Shown: positions 1 through 7,644 of the stretch, piece after piece | How the letters are laid out: the number at the start of each line of letters is the position of its first letter | Position numbering within the stretch: position 1 is the first letter of the stretch | Assembly (NCBI GenBank): GCA_046590705.1 | Contig: JBKJUK010000367.1 | Location: 1 to 16,466 of the forward strand | Direction: 5' to 3' | DNA: 16,466 nt | Origin: JBKJUK01 sp046590705 | Lineage (GTDB): Bacteria > Acidobacteriota > Thermoanaerobaculia > Gp7-AA8 | Made by a program: the position numbers and the translations under genes | Notes under the pieces: generated by a model | Databases searched by the model: none | What the model saw: the letters and a program-made list of their open reading frames with translations, nothing else | What the model was told of the DNA's origin: nothing

Positions 1-358
1 GAAAATTCTCCACACCTACGGCCACAATCACGTATCGAGCTGTGGCCTTCAGCTCGTTGCTTTCAGCCAGACGCATCGCGAACTCCAGCGTCAGCGAAGT
101 GCGTCGTACCGCTGCGATGGTGACTTCGACCGAAACCAGCTGGTCGAGCCGCAGCGGCTGCAGAAAATCGCACTCCACGTGCACCCGCGGGAGGGAGAGA
201 GCGTGATCTCGGAGTAGTCCCTCGTAGTTGAGTCCCAGCGAGCGGAACATTTCCGTCTCCGCTCTCCCGAAAAAACGGAAGTACGACTGGTAATGAACGA
301 TCCCTGCAGTGTCGGTGTCTTCCATCCGCACGTACTCTTCGATCCGGTAACTTTTCAT
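1..358 (-). CDS. 4HBT-fold acyl-CoA thioesterase (YbgC-like), 3' end missing
   Basis: I translated the reverse strand from ATG at 358 to the window edge: about 119 residues without a stop, opening MKSYRIEEYVRMEDTDTAG. The stretch DTDTAGIVHYQSYFRFFGRA matches the active-site region of the 4-hydroxybenzoyl-CoA thioesterase/YbgC hot-dog family (conserved acidic residue, G-x-V/I-H/Y, then an aromatic-rich helix). These enzymes hydrolyse acyl-CoA or acyl-ACP thioesters in the cytoplasm and are usually 130-150 residues, so only the last 15-30 residues should be missing. The gene is divergent from the membrane-protein gene at 449, with 90 bases between the starts. Substrate cannot be inferred. The family call is firm; in some genomes such a gene sits with tol-pal, but nothing here shows that. 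Confidence 0.85.
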   Translation of the reverse strand, partial: MKSYRIEEYVRMEDTDTAGIVHYQSYFRFFGRAETEMFRSLGLNYEGLLRDHALSLPRVHVECDFLQPLRLDQLVSVEVTIAAVRRTSLTLEFAMRLAESNELKATARYVIVAVGVENF

Positions 359-434
359 CTTTCTCGCGTCCTGCTGTTAACGTCGAAGCCCTGTCGGTCG
401 TTCTGATTGCTGACGAGAGCAGAAAAGGCTCGTC

Positions 435-440
435 AGGAGG
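435..440 (+). promoter_or_regulatory. Shine-Dalgarno site fixing the start at 449
   Basis: AGGAGG lies 8 bases before ATG 449. The longer frame begins at 407 with no such site, so 449 is the better start. Confidence 0.75.
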
Positions 441-448
441 ATACGCAC

Positions 449-937
449 ATGGAAGGCTATGAAATTCTGATTCCCCTCACCTTATTCGCAGGTCTCTTCA
501 CCACGATCATCGTCGGAATGATCGTCAGCAACCGAAGGAAGAAGTTTGCTATTCAGTCCAAGGCGGAAGTGTACAACCGGATGCTGGACAAGTTTGGATC
601 CTCACGAGAGTTCGCCGATTTCCTTCAAACCGCTGAAGGACGCAGCTTCCTCGATTCCTTCGGACGGGAAAGCGTTTCACCGAGTCTTCCTCTGCTGAAG
701 ATTCTCGGATCAGTGAAGGTCGGGATCGTCCTGCTCCTGCTGGGACTTGCCCTGATCGGACTCTCCTTCTGGACGGCCCAGGGAGACGTCGAGCAAGGTC
801 CCATGACTGCCGGGGTGCTGCTGGTGTCGGTCGGGTTGGGATTCCTGATCACGGCCTTCGTTTCGTATCGTCTTTCAAAGGCCTGGGGACTGCTCCCCGG
901 AAATGAGCCGGATCGCAATCTGCCTGCGGCAGCCTGA
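449..937 (+). CDS. Small three-helix membrane protein upstream of ECF sigma factor
   Basis: A 162-residue protein of no family I recognise. Hydrophobic segments lie at about residues 7-26, 87-108 and 119-140. Between the first and second is a charged, soluble stretch (roughly 28-80) containing RRKK and SSREFADFLQTAEG. The layout is one N-terminal anchor, a 55-60 residue cytoplasmic or periplasmic domain, then a helical hairpin. The C-terminus is short and hydrophilic. A perfect AGGAGG precedes the chosen ATG. The gene sits directly before the ECF sigma and anti-sigma genes, so all three may be one transcript; a role as a sensor or target of that sigma factor is only a guess. Similar small proteins are often found beside ECF sigma genes in acidobacterial-type genomes. 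Confidence 0.75.
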   Translation: MEGYEILIPLTLFAGLFTTIIVGMIVSNRRKKFAIQSKAEVYNRMLDKFGSSREFADFLQTAEGRSFLDSFGRESVSPSLPLLKILGSVKVGIVLLLLGLALIGLSFWTAQGDVEQGPMTAGVLLVSVGLGFLITAFVSYRLSKAWGLLPGNEPDRNLPAAA

Positions 938-962
938 TTGTCAGCGCGACGCGAGTTCAGAA

Positions 963-1523
963 ATGATGAATGAAGCCATATTCGACGCGGTGCCTGGCGG
1001 GCCTGAAGCGCAGGCCGGCCAGCCGCTCAATGAGAGAGACTTCGAGATTTTCTATCGAACATGGTCGAAGCCACTGATGTCGTATCTCACGCGTTCGCTG
1101 CGGGACACGGCCGCCGCAGAAGAAATCTTTCAGAAGACCATGTTCCAATTTATTCGATCACCGCTGGTCGGACGACAGGAGTCGGAAATGAAAGCGTATC
1201 TCTACAGGATTGCCACGAATCTGATGATCGATCAGTGGCGACGAGTCTCGAGAGAGAAGGAATCGATGCTCACGCGGTGGATGCCTTCGAGAAAACAGGC
1301 CAGCGCTGACGGCAGAATGGATGTGCAGCGCCTGCTGCAGAAACTCAAACCGCAGGAACGGGCATTGCTCTGGCTCGCCCATGTCGAAGGTTGCGATCAT
1401 CGCGAGATCGCCGGCATTCTGGCGGTGCAGGAAGGCAGTGTCCGAGTCCTTCTCTTTCGTGCGCGGAAGAAGTTCGAGGCAATGCTGACCAGCCACGGGC
1501 TCGGCATGGAGGTGCTGCAGTGA
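963..1523 (+). CDS. ECF-subfamily RNA polymerase sigma-70 factor
   Basis: A 186-residue protein with the two-domain ECF layout. Sigma region 2 spans about residues 26-95: the run EEIFQKTMFQFIR is followed by AYLYRIATNLMIDQWRR, the typical region 2.2-2.4 signature that contacts core polymerase and the -10 element. Region 4 spans about 122-175: LKPQERALLWLAHVEGCDHR then EIAGILAVQEGSVRVLLFRA, the helix-turn-helix that reads the -35 element. No region 1 or 3 is present, as expected. An in-frame ATG at 903 would add 20 residues and overlap the previous gene by 35 bases. I prefer ATG 963, which leaves about 25 residues before region 2; neither start has a strong ribosome site. The stop overlaps the GTG of the anti-sigma gene. 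It probably directs transcription of an unknown envelope-stress or metabolic regulon. Confidence 0.9.
   Translation: MMNEAIFDAVPGGPEAQAGQPLNERDFEIFYRTWSKPLMSYLTRSLRDTAAAEEIFQKTMFQFIRSPLVGRQESEMKAYLYRIATNLMIDQWRRVSREKESMLTRWMPSRKQASADGRMDVQRLLQKLKPQERALLWLAHVEGCDHREIAGILAVQEGSVRVLLFRARKKFEAMLTSHGLGMEVLQ
1508..1512 (+). promoter_or_regulatory. Shine-Dalgarno site for the GTG start at 1520
   Basis: GGAGG inside the sigma-factor gene, 7 bases before GTG 1520. It decides in favour of a GTG start overlapping the sigma stop codon (GTGA). Confidence 0.7.
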
Positions 1524-1993
1524 ACAGTCAGGTATGTTCCTGGGAAGCAAAAATCATCGAACACGTCCGCAACGGAAATTCCGATGCGAACGTCGATGCG
1601 CATCTCAGTATCTGTGAAGAGTGCCGCGTGATTCCAGCGACCACCCGCGCATTGGCGGAGGTCGCCAGGGATGGGTTGACGATGGTGCTGCCCGATCCTG
1701 GTCTGCTCTGGTTGCGAGCGCAATTGGTCTCGCGTCAGGAACGCGAACGACGGCTCCTCCAACCACTCACGATCGCGCAGCGCGTGGCCTGGTTCGGCGT
1801 AACCATGTGCTGGGCCGCGATCTTCACCCTGAAATGGCCGGTGATCCTCGGCTGGATCACCAACCTCGACGGCGAAGCAGTCCTCGAAACTCTGATTGCG
1901 GCTGGCCGTTCGCCCTCGCAGTCACTGGTCGTACTTGGACTTCTCGCAGCGACGGCCGTGCTTACTGTTCATGGAGTGTTTGCCGAGGAATAG
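1520..1993 (+). CDS. Anti-sigma factor with zinc-binding (ZAS-type) N-terminus
   Basis: A 157-residue protein read from GTG 1520, overlapping the sigma stop by 4 bases, a classic sign of translational coupling. H28, C32 and C35 in HLSICEEC form the HxxxCxxC motif of the zinc anti-sigma domain, which sequesters ECF sigma factors. Two hydrophobic segments follow (about 85-105 and 134-153), so the protein should be membrane-bound with its N-terminus in the cytoplasm. The periplasmic part between them is short (around 28 residues). Family knowledge predicts release of the upstream sigma factor on a membrane or redox signal; which signal is unknown. A longer reading frame from 1391 lies over the sigma gene and is not used. 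Confidence 0.85.
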   Translation: MNSQVCSWEAKIIEHVRNGNSDANVDAHLSICEECRVIPATTRALAEVARDGLTMVLPDPGLLWLRAQLVSRQERERRLLQPLTIAQRVAWFGVTMCWAAIFTLKWPVILGWITNLDGEAVLETLIAAGRSPSQSLVVLGLLAATAVLTVHGVFAEE

Positions 1994-2200
1994 CGTTCGG
2001 CCGGCTGAGAATTTCCGGCGACTGATGAACGCAGAACGCAGAAACGCAGGCCGGGGGCCGGGGTCGAGGGGCCGGGGTAAAGACAAACAAGAGGCGCACA
2101 CGCCGAACGGATCGGAGCGACGTGCGGTGGTACAAGAAGACGCGGTTTGTCCCTACTCCGGCCCCCCTACTCCGGCCCCCTACCCCGGCCCCCGGCCGCG
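1994..2200. repeat. Intergenic repeat cluster: 3'-end module and inverted GC-rich units
   Basis: This gap separates two convergent genes and holds no gene. At 2022-2048 is the module CTGATGAACGCAGAACGCAG, pointing away from the anti-sigma gene. A GC-rich unit follows at 2049-2078 (GGCCGGGGGCCGGGGTCG and on) and reaches GACAAAC at 2082-2088. The opposite strand carries the same arrangement (GTTTGTCCC at 2145-2153, then CTCCGGCCCCC-type repeats to 2197). Together they form an imperfect inverted repeat of about 45-50 bases per arm around a loop of about 56 bases. The position suggests a bidirectional terminator, but there is no U-tract. Confidence 0.7.
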
Positions 2201-3328
2201 TCAAGGCTGTATCCACTCTTTCAGCGCGGTCTTACCACCCTGAATCCCCACGATGGCCACCGGCTTGATGGGGTTGCGGTCAGGTCCGATGGTGATCTTA
2301 CCTGACGCTCCGTTGAAGTCTTTTGTTTTGGCCAGTTGATCGCGAACTGCAGGTCCGTCGGTTTTACCGGCCAGGCGCACCGCCTGAAGCAGCACCGCGG
2401 TCGCGTCATATCCCTGCGCGTTCAGTGTCTCAGCGTCCCGTCCTGTCCGCTGCTTCCATTTCGACCTGAAGGTCTCGTCGCTGGCTCTCTCGCTTGCGAA
2501 GAAACAGCCGTCCAGAGCTGCGCCTCCGATCTCGAGCAGGGTCGGTGAGTCCCACCCATCGCCGCCGACAAGTGGAAACTTGAGTCCGAGGTCACGGGTC
2601 TGCGTGGCGATCTGGCCGACGTCGGTGTAGTAGCCGGGAACGAACAGCGCTTCCGGAGCGGCCTGTCCGATCGCTGTGATCTGTGCACGGAAGTCACTGT
2701 CACCTTCTGCATAACTCTGGCGCGCGACGACGGTGCCGCCCAGGCGAGTGAACTCTTTCGAGAAAACGTCGGCGAGTCCTACGGAGTAATCGCTTCGCAC
2801 GTCGGTGAGAATTGCCACACGTTTAGCGCCGATGCTCTTGCGAGTGAAGCTTGCCAGAGCGCGGCCCTGGTACTCATCGGTGAAGCAGATGCGAAAGATG
2901 TAGTCGCCTTTTTTCGTTACCTCGGGATTGGTCGAAGCGGGAGAAACAAGCGGAACACGGCTGTTCTGCGCGATCGGTGCGGCAGCCAGCGTGCGCGATG
3001 AACCTGTCTCTCCGACCAGGCCGATCACATGATCCCGGGTGATGAGCTTCGTGACGACCGACGCTGCTTCTTCCGGCTTCCCCTGCGTGTCCTCCGCGAT
3101 GAGTCTGACTTTTCTACCCAGTAGCCCGCCGCCTGCGTTCACTTCGTCGACGGCTGCCTGAGCTCCCGCGCGTACGGCCTGACCGTAGCTGGCCTGCGAT
3201 CCGGTTAAAGCGACGAACAGACCTACTGAAATGTCGGTGGAGGCGCGCTCCTTCTTTTCCGGCGCGCAGGAGAGGGCCAGCGTCAGCGCGAGAAGGGTAA
3301 GTACCGTGAGATTCTTCGAGGTGTTCAT
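2201..3328 (-). CDS. Branched-chain amino acid-type ABC transporter substrate-binding lipoprotein
   Basis: A 375-residue protein starting at ATG 3328, preceded by AAGGA at 3335-3339. A TTG 18 bases upstream is possible but lacks a ribosome site. The N-terminus is a lipoprotein signal: a hydrophobic run ending LTLALSC puts the lipidated cysteine at residue 21. The mature part is a type I periplasmic-binding fold of the LivJ/LivK (Peripla_BP_6) family: IGLFVALTGSQASYGQ-like opening (here SVGLFVALTGSQASYGQAVR), AAVDEVNAGGGLLGRKVRLI, then VIGLVGETGSSRTLAAAPIA and SPASTNPEVTKKGDYIFRIC. It should bind a small amino acid or amide outside the inner membrane. No permease or ATPase gene lies beside it, so it is an orphan receptor here. 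The PilZ-like gene ends 37 bases upstream on the same strand, so the two may be co-transcribed. Confidence 0.92.
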   Translation of the reverse strand: MNTSKNLTVLTLLALTLALSCAPEKKERASTDISVGLFVALTGSQASYGQAVRAGAQAAVDEVNAGGGLLGRKVRLIAEDTQGKPEEAASVVTKLITRDHVIGLVGETGSSRTLAAAPIAQNSRVPLVSPASTNPEVTKKGDYIFRICFTDEYQGRALASFTRKSIGAKRVAILTDVRSDYSVGLADVFSKEFTRLGGTVVARQSYAEGDSDFRAQITAIGQAAPEALFVPGYYTDVGQIATQTRDLGLKFPLVGGDGWDSPTLLEIGGAALDGCFFASERASDETFRSKWKQRTGRDAETLNAQGYDATAVLLQAVRLAGKTDGPAVRDQLAKTKDFNGASGKITIGPDRNPIKPVAIVGIQGGKTALKEWIQP

Positions 3329-3365
3329 TCGGGATCCTTTGTGCAAAGTTCGTTCTTCGGACGTT

Positions 3366-4007
3366 TCAGCGAGTGGTGGTTTCAGCGCAGACCCGGATCA
3401 GTCTCCGCGAGGCTTCATCACCAGTTTCGAAGGCCTGACAGAGGCTGCCGACCTCCTCTTCTGACTCCGAAGCGAGAACGGTAAAACCGCATGGCGGTTG
3501 ATCAGGGGCGGCTACGATCTCGCGTTTCCACTTCCCCTGTTCGAGGCTACATCGAAGAAATTCCGTATGACTCGAGAGCTGTCTGCTCGATCCATCTCGC
3601 AGGAAAGGAACGTGGTCGAACCAATCCTGCCCTTTTCCGCGCGCGTTCGCTTTCAATTCCTTGATCTGCTCAGTCACGTAGTCGGAGACGAGCCGCTTCA
3701 TGATGACGTCACTCTCACCGACCGCTTCAGCGAACTGCAGTCCCGATCGGTAAGTGCCTCGGCTGCGGAGTTCAGTGCGGGCGACCACGCAATGGAACGA
3801 GAGCGGCTCTTCCTCCCATGTGAAGTCGAGGCGCACTCTCGATCCGAGCCGGAGAGGTGCTGCATGCTCGGCCCCTGCGCTGATCAGCCCCGCATCGACG
3901 ACGCTGACTTCCTGATGATCGATTCTCCCGCGAAGGGATGGATCGAATCCTATTCGCTCTGCGGTGCGCCGGTCGGAGGGCTTCATGAGTGGGGGAGTAT
4001 AAGACAT
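3366..4007 (-). CDS. PilZ-like domain protein, possible c-di-GMP receptor
   Basis: A 213-residue protein without signal peptide or membrane segment. Residues about 8-105 resemble a PilZ domain: an N-terminal RRTAERIGF (RxxxR-like), a beta-strand region with VVDAGLISAGAEHAAPLRLG where PilZ has D/NxSxxG, then RVRLDFTW, VVARTE and the closing YRSGLQFAE. The second motif is not canonical, so c-di-GMP binding is doubtful. After about residue 120 the protein is charged with no recognised domain. Starts at 4007 or 3986 are both possible, neither with a clear Shine-Dalgarno site; the longer is given. It lies 37 bases upstream of the substrate-binding lipoprotein. A degenerate PilZ that no longer binds the nucleotide is the main alternative. 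Confidence 0.6.
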   Translation of the reverse strand: MSYTPPLMKPSDRRTAERIGFDPSLRGRIDHQEVSVVDAGLISAGAEHAAPLRLGSRVRLDFTWEEEPLSFHCVVARTELRSRGTYRSGLQFAEAVGESDVIMKRLVSDYVTEQIKELKANARGKGQDWFDHVPFLRDGSSRQLSSHTEFLRCSLEQGKWKREIVAAPDQPPCGFTVLASESEEEVGSLCQAFETGDEASRRLIRVCAETTTR

Positions 4008-4124
4008 GGCGCGAGGAGTGATTGGACCCGCATTCCTCAGGTGGTTTCTGTCTCGGCGTTCTCAGTGAACCGGGTAGTCCCCTGGCGCGAGATGCGTTCC
4101 GCCACTCGATCTATTATCCGAGAT

Positions 4125-4326
4125 GTGTGGAGCACAGGCAATCCTGCCTGTGACGGGACCAGCTGATTTCGACGGGCGAAGCAACGGCAGGATTCACGGG
4201 TGATTTGGCCTGGCCTTTTGTGGTGGAGAAGGGGCTTCGAAGCATGCTCAGCGCGTCACAGGCAGGGTTGCCTGTGCTCCACACGGATTCGCCCGCACAG
4301 GCAGGCGATTGCCTGTGCTCGACACG
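4125..4326. repeat. Inverted repeat, 31-bp arms, plus a third half unit (CACAGGCA family)
   Basis: The 320-base gap 4008-4327 has no gene. Arms at 4125-4155 and 4254-4284 are inverted copies with one mismatch in 31. Each arm is itself a small palindrome built on CACAGGCA-nnnn-TGCCTGTG. A third, partial unit with the same core follows at 4293-4326 and ends at the stop of the Asp-box gene. The spacer of 98 bases shows no reading frame of note; 4008-4124 shows nothing I recognise. A related pair lies at 12556-12713. This looks like a small non-autonomous mobile or REP-type repeat. Confidence 0.75.
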
Positions 4327-4327
4327 G

Positions 4328-6277
4328 TCAGCGTCTCGCGGCGCGACGCCGGGGGCCGGGTGCGACGAAGGTCATCTCATAGATCCCCAGATGACTGCCG
4401 ACATAAATCGTCGGTCCATTCACGGTGAGAGAGTAAACGGTCAACGGGATCGGCGGCGCGATCACTTCTTTCCAGAAGGTTCCGTTGTCGACGCTGCGGA
4501 ACAGCGTGAAAGAATTTGGCACGACATCGCTTTTGAGGACGTAGGCGTAGAGCGCCCCCGACAGCGAATCGCGTCGCACGAACTGGATGTAGTCTGCAGG
4601 GCGGATGACCGGCAGCCCGTTCATGATTGGCGTCCACTTCGTTCCGCCGTCGGTACTCCTGAAGATTGATCTGGAATTGCTGGCGATCAGCAGCGACGTC
4701 CCGGTCGGAAGGACTCTCGACGCTCCGATTCCGGCAACCATGGTCCAGGTCATTCCACCGTCTCTGCTCACGCTGGTTCCGCCAGGAAGCGGAACCCAGA
4801 TCGTGAGCGGATCGACAGGGTCGATTGAAAGATGATCGACGGTCTGCGTTCCTGTGAGACCGCCTCCGATGTTGGTCCAGCTGCGTCCCCCGTCGATCGA
4901 CTTATAGACTCCCGCGCCAAGAAGTGCCGCGTAGACAGTTAATGCATTGGTAGGATCCACTTCGATGTAAGTGATGGTCCCGGCCGGTCCGATGGCAGGG
5001 GTCACCTGAACCCACGACTCACCACGGTCGCTGCTTTTCCAGAGGCCCGCTCCGCCGGTGCCGAGGTAGATGGTCGAAGGATCGCTGGGCGCTACTGCCA
5101 TCGACATCATGACCGACACCGGCAAGCCGACCACCGCGCTCCAGGTGCGGCCTCGGTCGGCTGTGACGAAGAGTCCGTTCGAAAATGTACCTGCGAACAG
5201 CTTCAGCGGATCGTCAGGCATCGGTTTGACGAAACGCACTTCCTGCGTCGAATACCCTCGGTTTAGCTGGATCCAGTTCAATCCGCGATCAACGCTGCAG
5301 AGTACGCCTCGATTCTCAGAGGCCGCGCAGGCCGTCCCGCCGCGCGCAACGATCTGCTTCGGAGTCGATGAAGAAGCGGGTTCGGCCGATGCCTGCCAGT
5401 TCGCACCACCGTCGAGTGAGCGGTAGATGCCACTGTACAGAAGCGTTGCATACAGAACGGCCGGGTCGTCGATGTCGGTCGCGATGTCGGTCACCAGGTC
5501 GGCGTTATCACGAATGAGTTTGGCGGGAAGGCCGGAGTTCAGACTGGTCCAGGAACTGCCGTCGTTGGTGGTTTTGGCGATTCCTTTCGTTCCTCCCGCC
5601 AGCAGTGTTCCCGTGACCGGAGCAGCCAGCGCAATCGTTTCTCCGACTCCCGCTGAAGCGGTGGCGGTCCATCGGTTTCCGCCGTCGGTCGATTTGAAAA
5701 TCCGGCTGTTGGCGAGGGCGTACAGATTCGAAGCCGATGAGAGATCTCCTACCAGTTCACGAACTACGGGATTGGACGGGAGGCCGCTGCTGGCGGGGGC
5801 CCAGCTCGTCCCGAGATCGCGGCTCTTCTGGAGCAGCGAGTTGTACGAAGCGAAGAGAGTTCCGTCGGCGCTGAAGAAAACCATGTCGGCACCCTCGCCC
5901 GCTCGCATGATCTTCCAGGACTGACCGCTGTCGTTCGAGAGAACGAAGATGGAGTCACCAGAGGCGGCCACCTCGTTCGGCGCCTGCGGGTTCACCGAGA
6001 TCGACCAGATACGTGCCGGTCGTCTGAAAAACGAGAAGGCCCAGCTCGATGCACCGTCGGTCGACTTCAAGACGCCGAACGGTGAGCCCGCGTAAAGCGT
6101 CGATGGCGATTGGGGATCAATGGCGATGGCACTCGTGCTTCCACCGTGGGGCCCGCTGCCGGTCCAGGAATTCTGTCCGGCTGTGAGCGTCGAGCAGAAG
6201 ACGGTTGCGGCGACGAAAAAAAGTGTAGCGACGAGGACGGTCGTTGATCGGTGTGACATTTTCTTATTGTAATTCAT
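4328..6277 (-). CDS. Secreted Asp-box (BNR) repeat beta-propeller protein
   Basis: A 649-residue protein with a signal peptide (basic MNYNKKMSHR, hydrophobic stretch 13-27, likely cleavage near residue 34). The rest is a series of about 13 Asp-box repeats of the form S-x-D-x-G-x-x-W: STDGASSW (72), SNDSGQSW (114), then STDGGNRW, TNDGSSW, SLDGGANW, SVDRGLNW, TADRGRTW, SSDRGESW, SIDGGRSW, SRDGGMTW, STDGGTKW and SVDNGTFW. Such repeats build beta-propellers as in sialidases, sortilins, photosystem-II-stability-like proteins and plant-polymer hydrolases. I see no sialidase or GH74 catalytic signature, so it may be a binding or scaffold protein. It ends in a basic tail, APGPRRRAARR, partly overlapping the CACAGGCA repeat boundary. 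A start at 6259 is also possible. Confidence 0.85.
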   Translation of the reverse strand: MNYNKKMSHRSTTVLVATLFFVAATVFCSTLTAGQNSWTGSGPHGGSTSAIAIDPQSPSTLYAGSPFGVLKSTDGASSWAFSFFRRPARIWSISVNPQAPNEVAASGDSIFVLSNDSGQSWKIMRAGEGADMVFFSADGTLFASYNSLLQKSRDLGTSWAPASSGLPSNPVVRELVGDLSSASNLYALANSRIFKSTDGGNRWTATASAGVGETIALAAPVTGTLLAGGTKGIAKTTNDGSSWTSLNSGLPAKLIRDNADLVTDIATDIDDPAVLYATLLYSGIYRSLDGGANWQASAEPASSSTPKQIVARGGTACAASENRGVLCSVDRGLNWIQLNRGYSTQEVRFVKPMPDDPLKLFAGTFSNGLFVTADRGRTWSAVVGLPVSVMMSMAVAPSDPSTIYLGTGGAGLWKSSDRGESWVQVTPAIGPAGTITYIEVDPTNALTVYAALLGAGVYKSIDGGRSWTNIGGGLTGTQTVDHLSIDPVDPLTIWVPLPGGTSVSRDGGMTWTMVAGIGASRVLPTGTSLLIASNSRSIFRSTDGGTKWTPIMNGLPVIRPADYIQFVRRDSLSGALYAYVLKSDVVPNSFTLFRSVDNGTFWKEVIAPPIPLTVYSLTVNGPTIYVGSHLGIYEMTFVAPGPRRRAARR

Positions 6278-6308
6278 GCGGCCCGCGGGTCTCTCTATCC
6301 CAAGTTGG

Positions 6309-6487
6309 CGTCATTCCGATGAGCGCGCGCGGTTGTCATCCTGACGCAGCATTCACTGCGCAGAGGAATCTCCGTTCCGCGCCGACACAGTGCACCATTA
6401 CGACCTCCGCGGCGCGGAACGGAGATTCCTCTTTGCGCGTTACACCTCGCAAGCCAGCCGAAGCTTCCCCTGCTCATCGGAATGACG
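6309..6487. mobile_element. 179-bp nested palindromic element, copy A
   Basis: Terminal inverted repeats CGTCATTCCGATGAGC (6309-6324) and its exact complement (6472-6487), 16 of 16. An inner pair starting GAGGAATCTCCGTTCCGCGC (6363-6383 with 6411-6431) is also perfect over 21 bases. No transposase gene is inside. It fits a MITE-like or large REP-type element. It lies between the divergent Asp-box and amidase genes; 6278-6308 shows nothing else. Confidence 0.8.
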
Positions 6488-6499
6488 TCGTGGCAGGAA

Positions 6500-6550
6500 C
6501 GGAGTGATTCGATTTGTCCCCACTCCGGCCCCCGACCCCGGCCCCCGGCC
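6500..6550 (-). repeat. GC-rich module with CGGAGTGATTCGATTTGTCC flank
   Basis: CGGAGTGATTCGATTTGTCC at 6500-6519 is identical to 14032-14051, which likewise follows a 179-bp element. The GC-rich unit ACTCCGGCCCCCGACCCCGG and on follows to 6550. This is the one GC-rich copy not placed behind a gene 3' end. From 6551 to 6615 there is only the leader of the amidase gene, with no recognised site. Confidence 0.7.
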
Positions 6551-6615
6551 GGCTCCGGCGAATAACTGCCCGGGTTACTCGCTTCTAATGCACAATGAGC
6601 AGGGCTGGGGGCTGA

Positions 6616-7638
6616 GTGAACGAGAGGCGGAAGGTGCGCATTCGCCAGAAGGTCGTGCGCCGGGCAGTCGAGGACAATGTGGAGACGATTCAGGGCCTGG
6701 TCCCTGCTTCGTTGCGCCCCGGTCGTCGATGGTTCCGAACGTGGTTCAGACGCTCGACTCTGCTGCTGATCCCTCTCAGCCTCATCGGTTCATCCCAGAT
6801 CGTTTCGTCGTTCTCCACTAAACCTGAACTCACCCGAGCCTCGATCGAGAAAACGAGAACGCCACGGCGCCAGCGTCGGATCTATCCGGTCTTCCCGGTC
6901 TCTGAACGCTTCGAGATGCCGGTCCCGATTGATACCGCAGCGTTCCCACTCGACATCCATCATGTCGTGCTCGATGCCGGACATGGCGGCGCTGATCCCG
7001 GCTCGACAGCCGGCGGCCTGATCCTCGAGAAGGAGATCACGCTCGACATCGAAAGAAGGCTCGGCGCTCTGCTGCAGCGCGCCTCGTTCGAAGTGACGGC
7101 GATCCGCGATCAGGATAAAACGGTCCCGCTCAGTGAACGGGCCGCACGTGCCAATCAAAGCGGAGGAGACATTTTCGTCTCGATTCACGTGAATTCCGTA
7201 CGCAACCCGAAGAGTCGTGGCGTGGAGACTTACTACCTCGGACCTACCGACGATCCGACGCTCACTAAGCTCGCCGCCGCCGAGAACGCAGTCTCGGGCT
7301 ATTCGCTGTCTGACCTGCGCAGACTGCTCGAGAGCGTTTATGCAGACGCTCGACAGGGCGAGTCGAAGAAGTTAGCCAGCGCCATCCAGGAAAAAATGCA
7401 CGGCCATCTTCATCCCGCCAATCCTGAACTCGAGAACTGGGGTGTACGACGCGCACCTTTTCTCGTTCTGACGGCAACCGAGATGCCTGCGATTCTCGCC
7501 GAAGTATCGTGCCTCTCGAATCCCGACGAGGTACGATTGCTCCTCACACCAGAGTATCGTCAACAGATTGCCGAGGCGCTGTACCTCGGAATCAGGTCCT
7601 ATGCAGATGGCAGGAACACACTGAAAGAGAAGGGGTAG
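6616..7638 (+). CDS. N-acetylmuramoyl-L-alanine amidase (Amidase_3), membrane-anchored
   Basis: A 340-residue protein read from GTG 6616; the next ATG is at residue 101, which would lose the anchor. A basic cytoplasmic N-terminus of about 46 residues precedes one hydrophobic segment (about 47-66), so the enzyme should face the periplasm on a signal anchor. The catalytic domain spans about 115-332: VVLDAGHGGADPG with H123, LEKE with E138, FVSIHVNS with H191 as zinc ligands, and ILAEVSCLSN with E296 as the catalytic glutamate. It should cut the MurNAc to L-Ala bond of peptidoglycan, as AmiA/B/C and CwlM-type enzymes do, in cell separation or wall remodelling. Residues 213-275 carry the usual insert. 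AGGGG within its 3' end serves the MamK-like gene 6 bases downstream. Confidence 0.93.
   Translation: MNERRKVRIRQKVVRRAVEDNVETIQGLVPASLRPGRRWFRTWFRRSTLLLIPLSLIGSSQIVSSFSTKPELTRASIEKTRTPRRQRRIYPVFPVSERFEMPVPIDTAAFPLDIHHVVLDAGHGGADPGSTAGGLILEKEITLDIERRLGALLQRASFEVTAIRDQDKTVPLSERAARANQSGGDIFVSIHVNSVRNPKSRGVETYYLGPTDDPTLTKLAAAENAVSGYSLSDLRRLLESVYADARQGESKKLASAIQEKMHGHLHPANPELENWGVRRAPFLVLTATEMPAILAEVSCLSNPDEVRLLLTPEYRQQIAEALYLGIRSYADGRNTLKEKG
7631..7635 (+). promoter_or_regulatory. Shine-Dalgarno site for the actin-like gene, inside the amidase gene
   Basis: AGGGG lies 9 bases before ATG 7645 and overlaps the last codons of the amidase, which supports co-transcription of the pair. Confidence 0.6.
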
Positions 7639-7644
7639 TCACGC

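Noticed and set aside
2022..2048. CTGATGA resembles the hammerhead ribozyme core and the box C motif
   Set aside because: The bases between CTGATGA and the next GAAA cannot form a stem II, and no matching stems I or III are seen. The five copies share primary sequence without supporting pairing.
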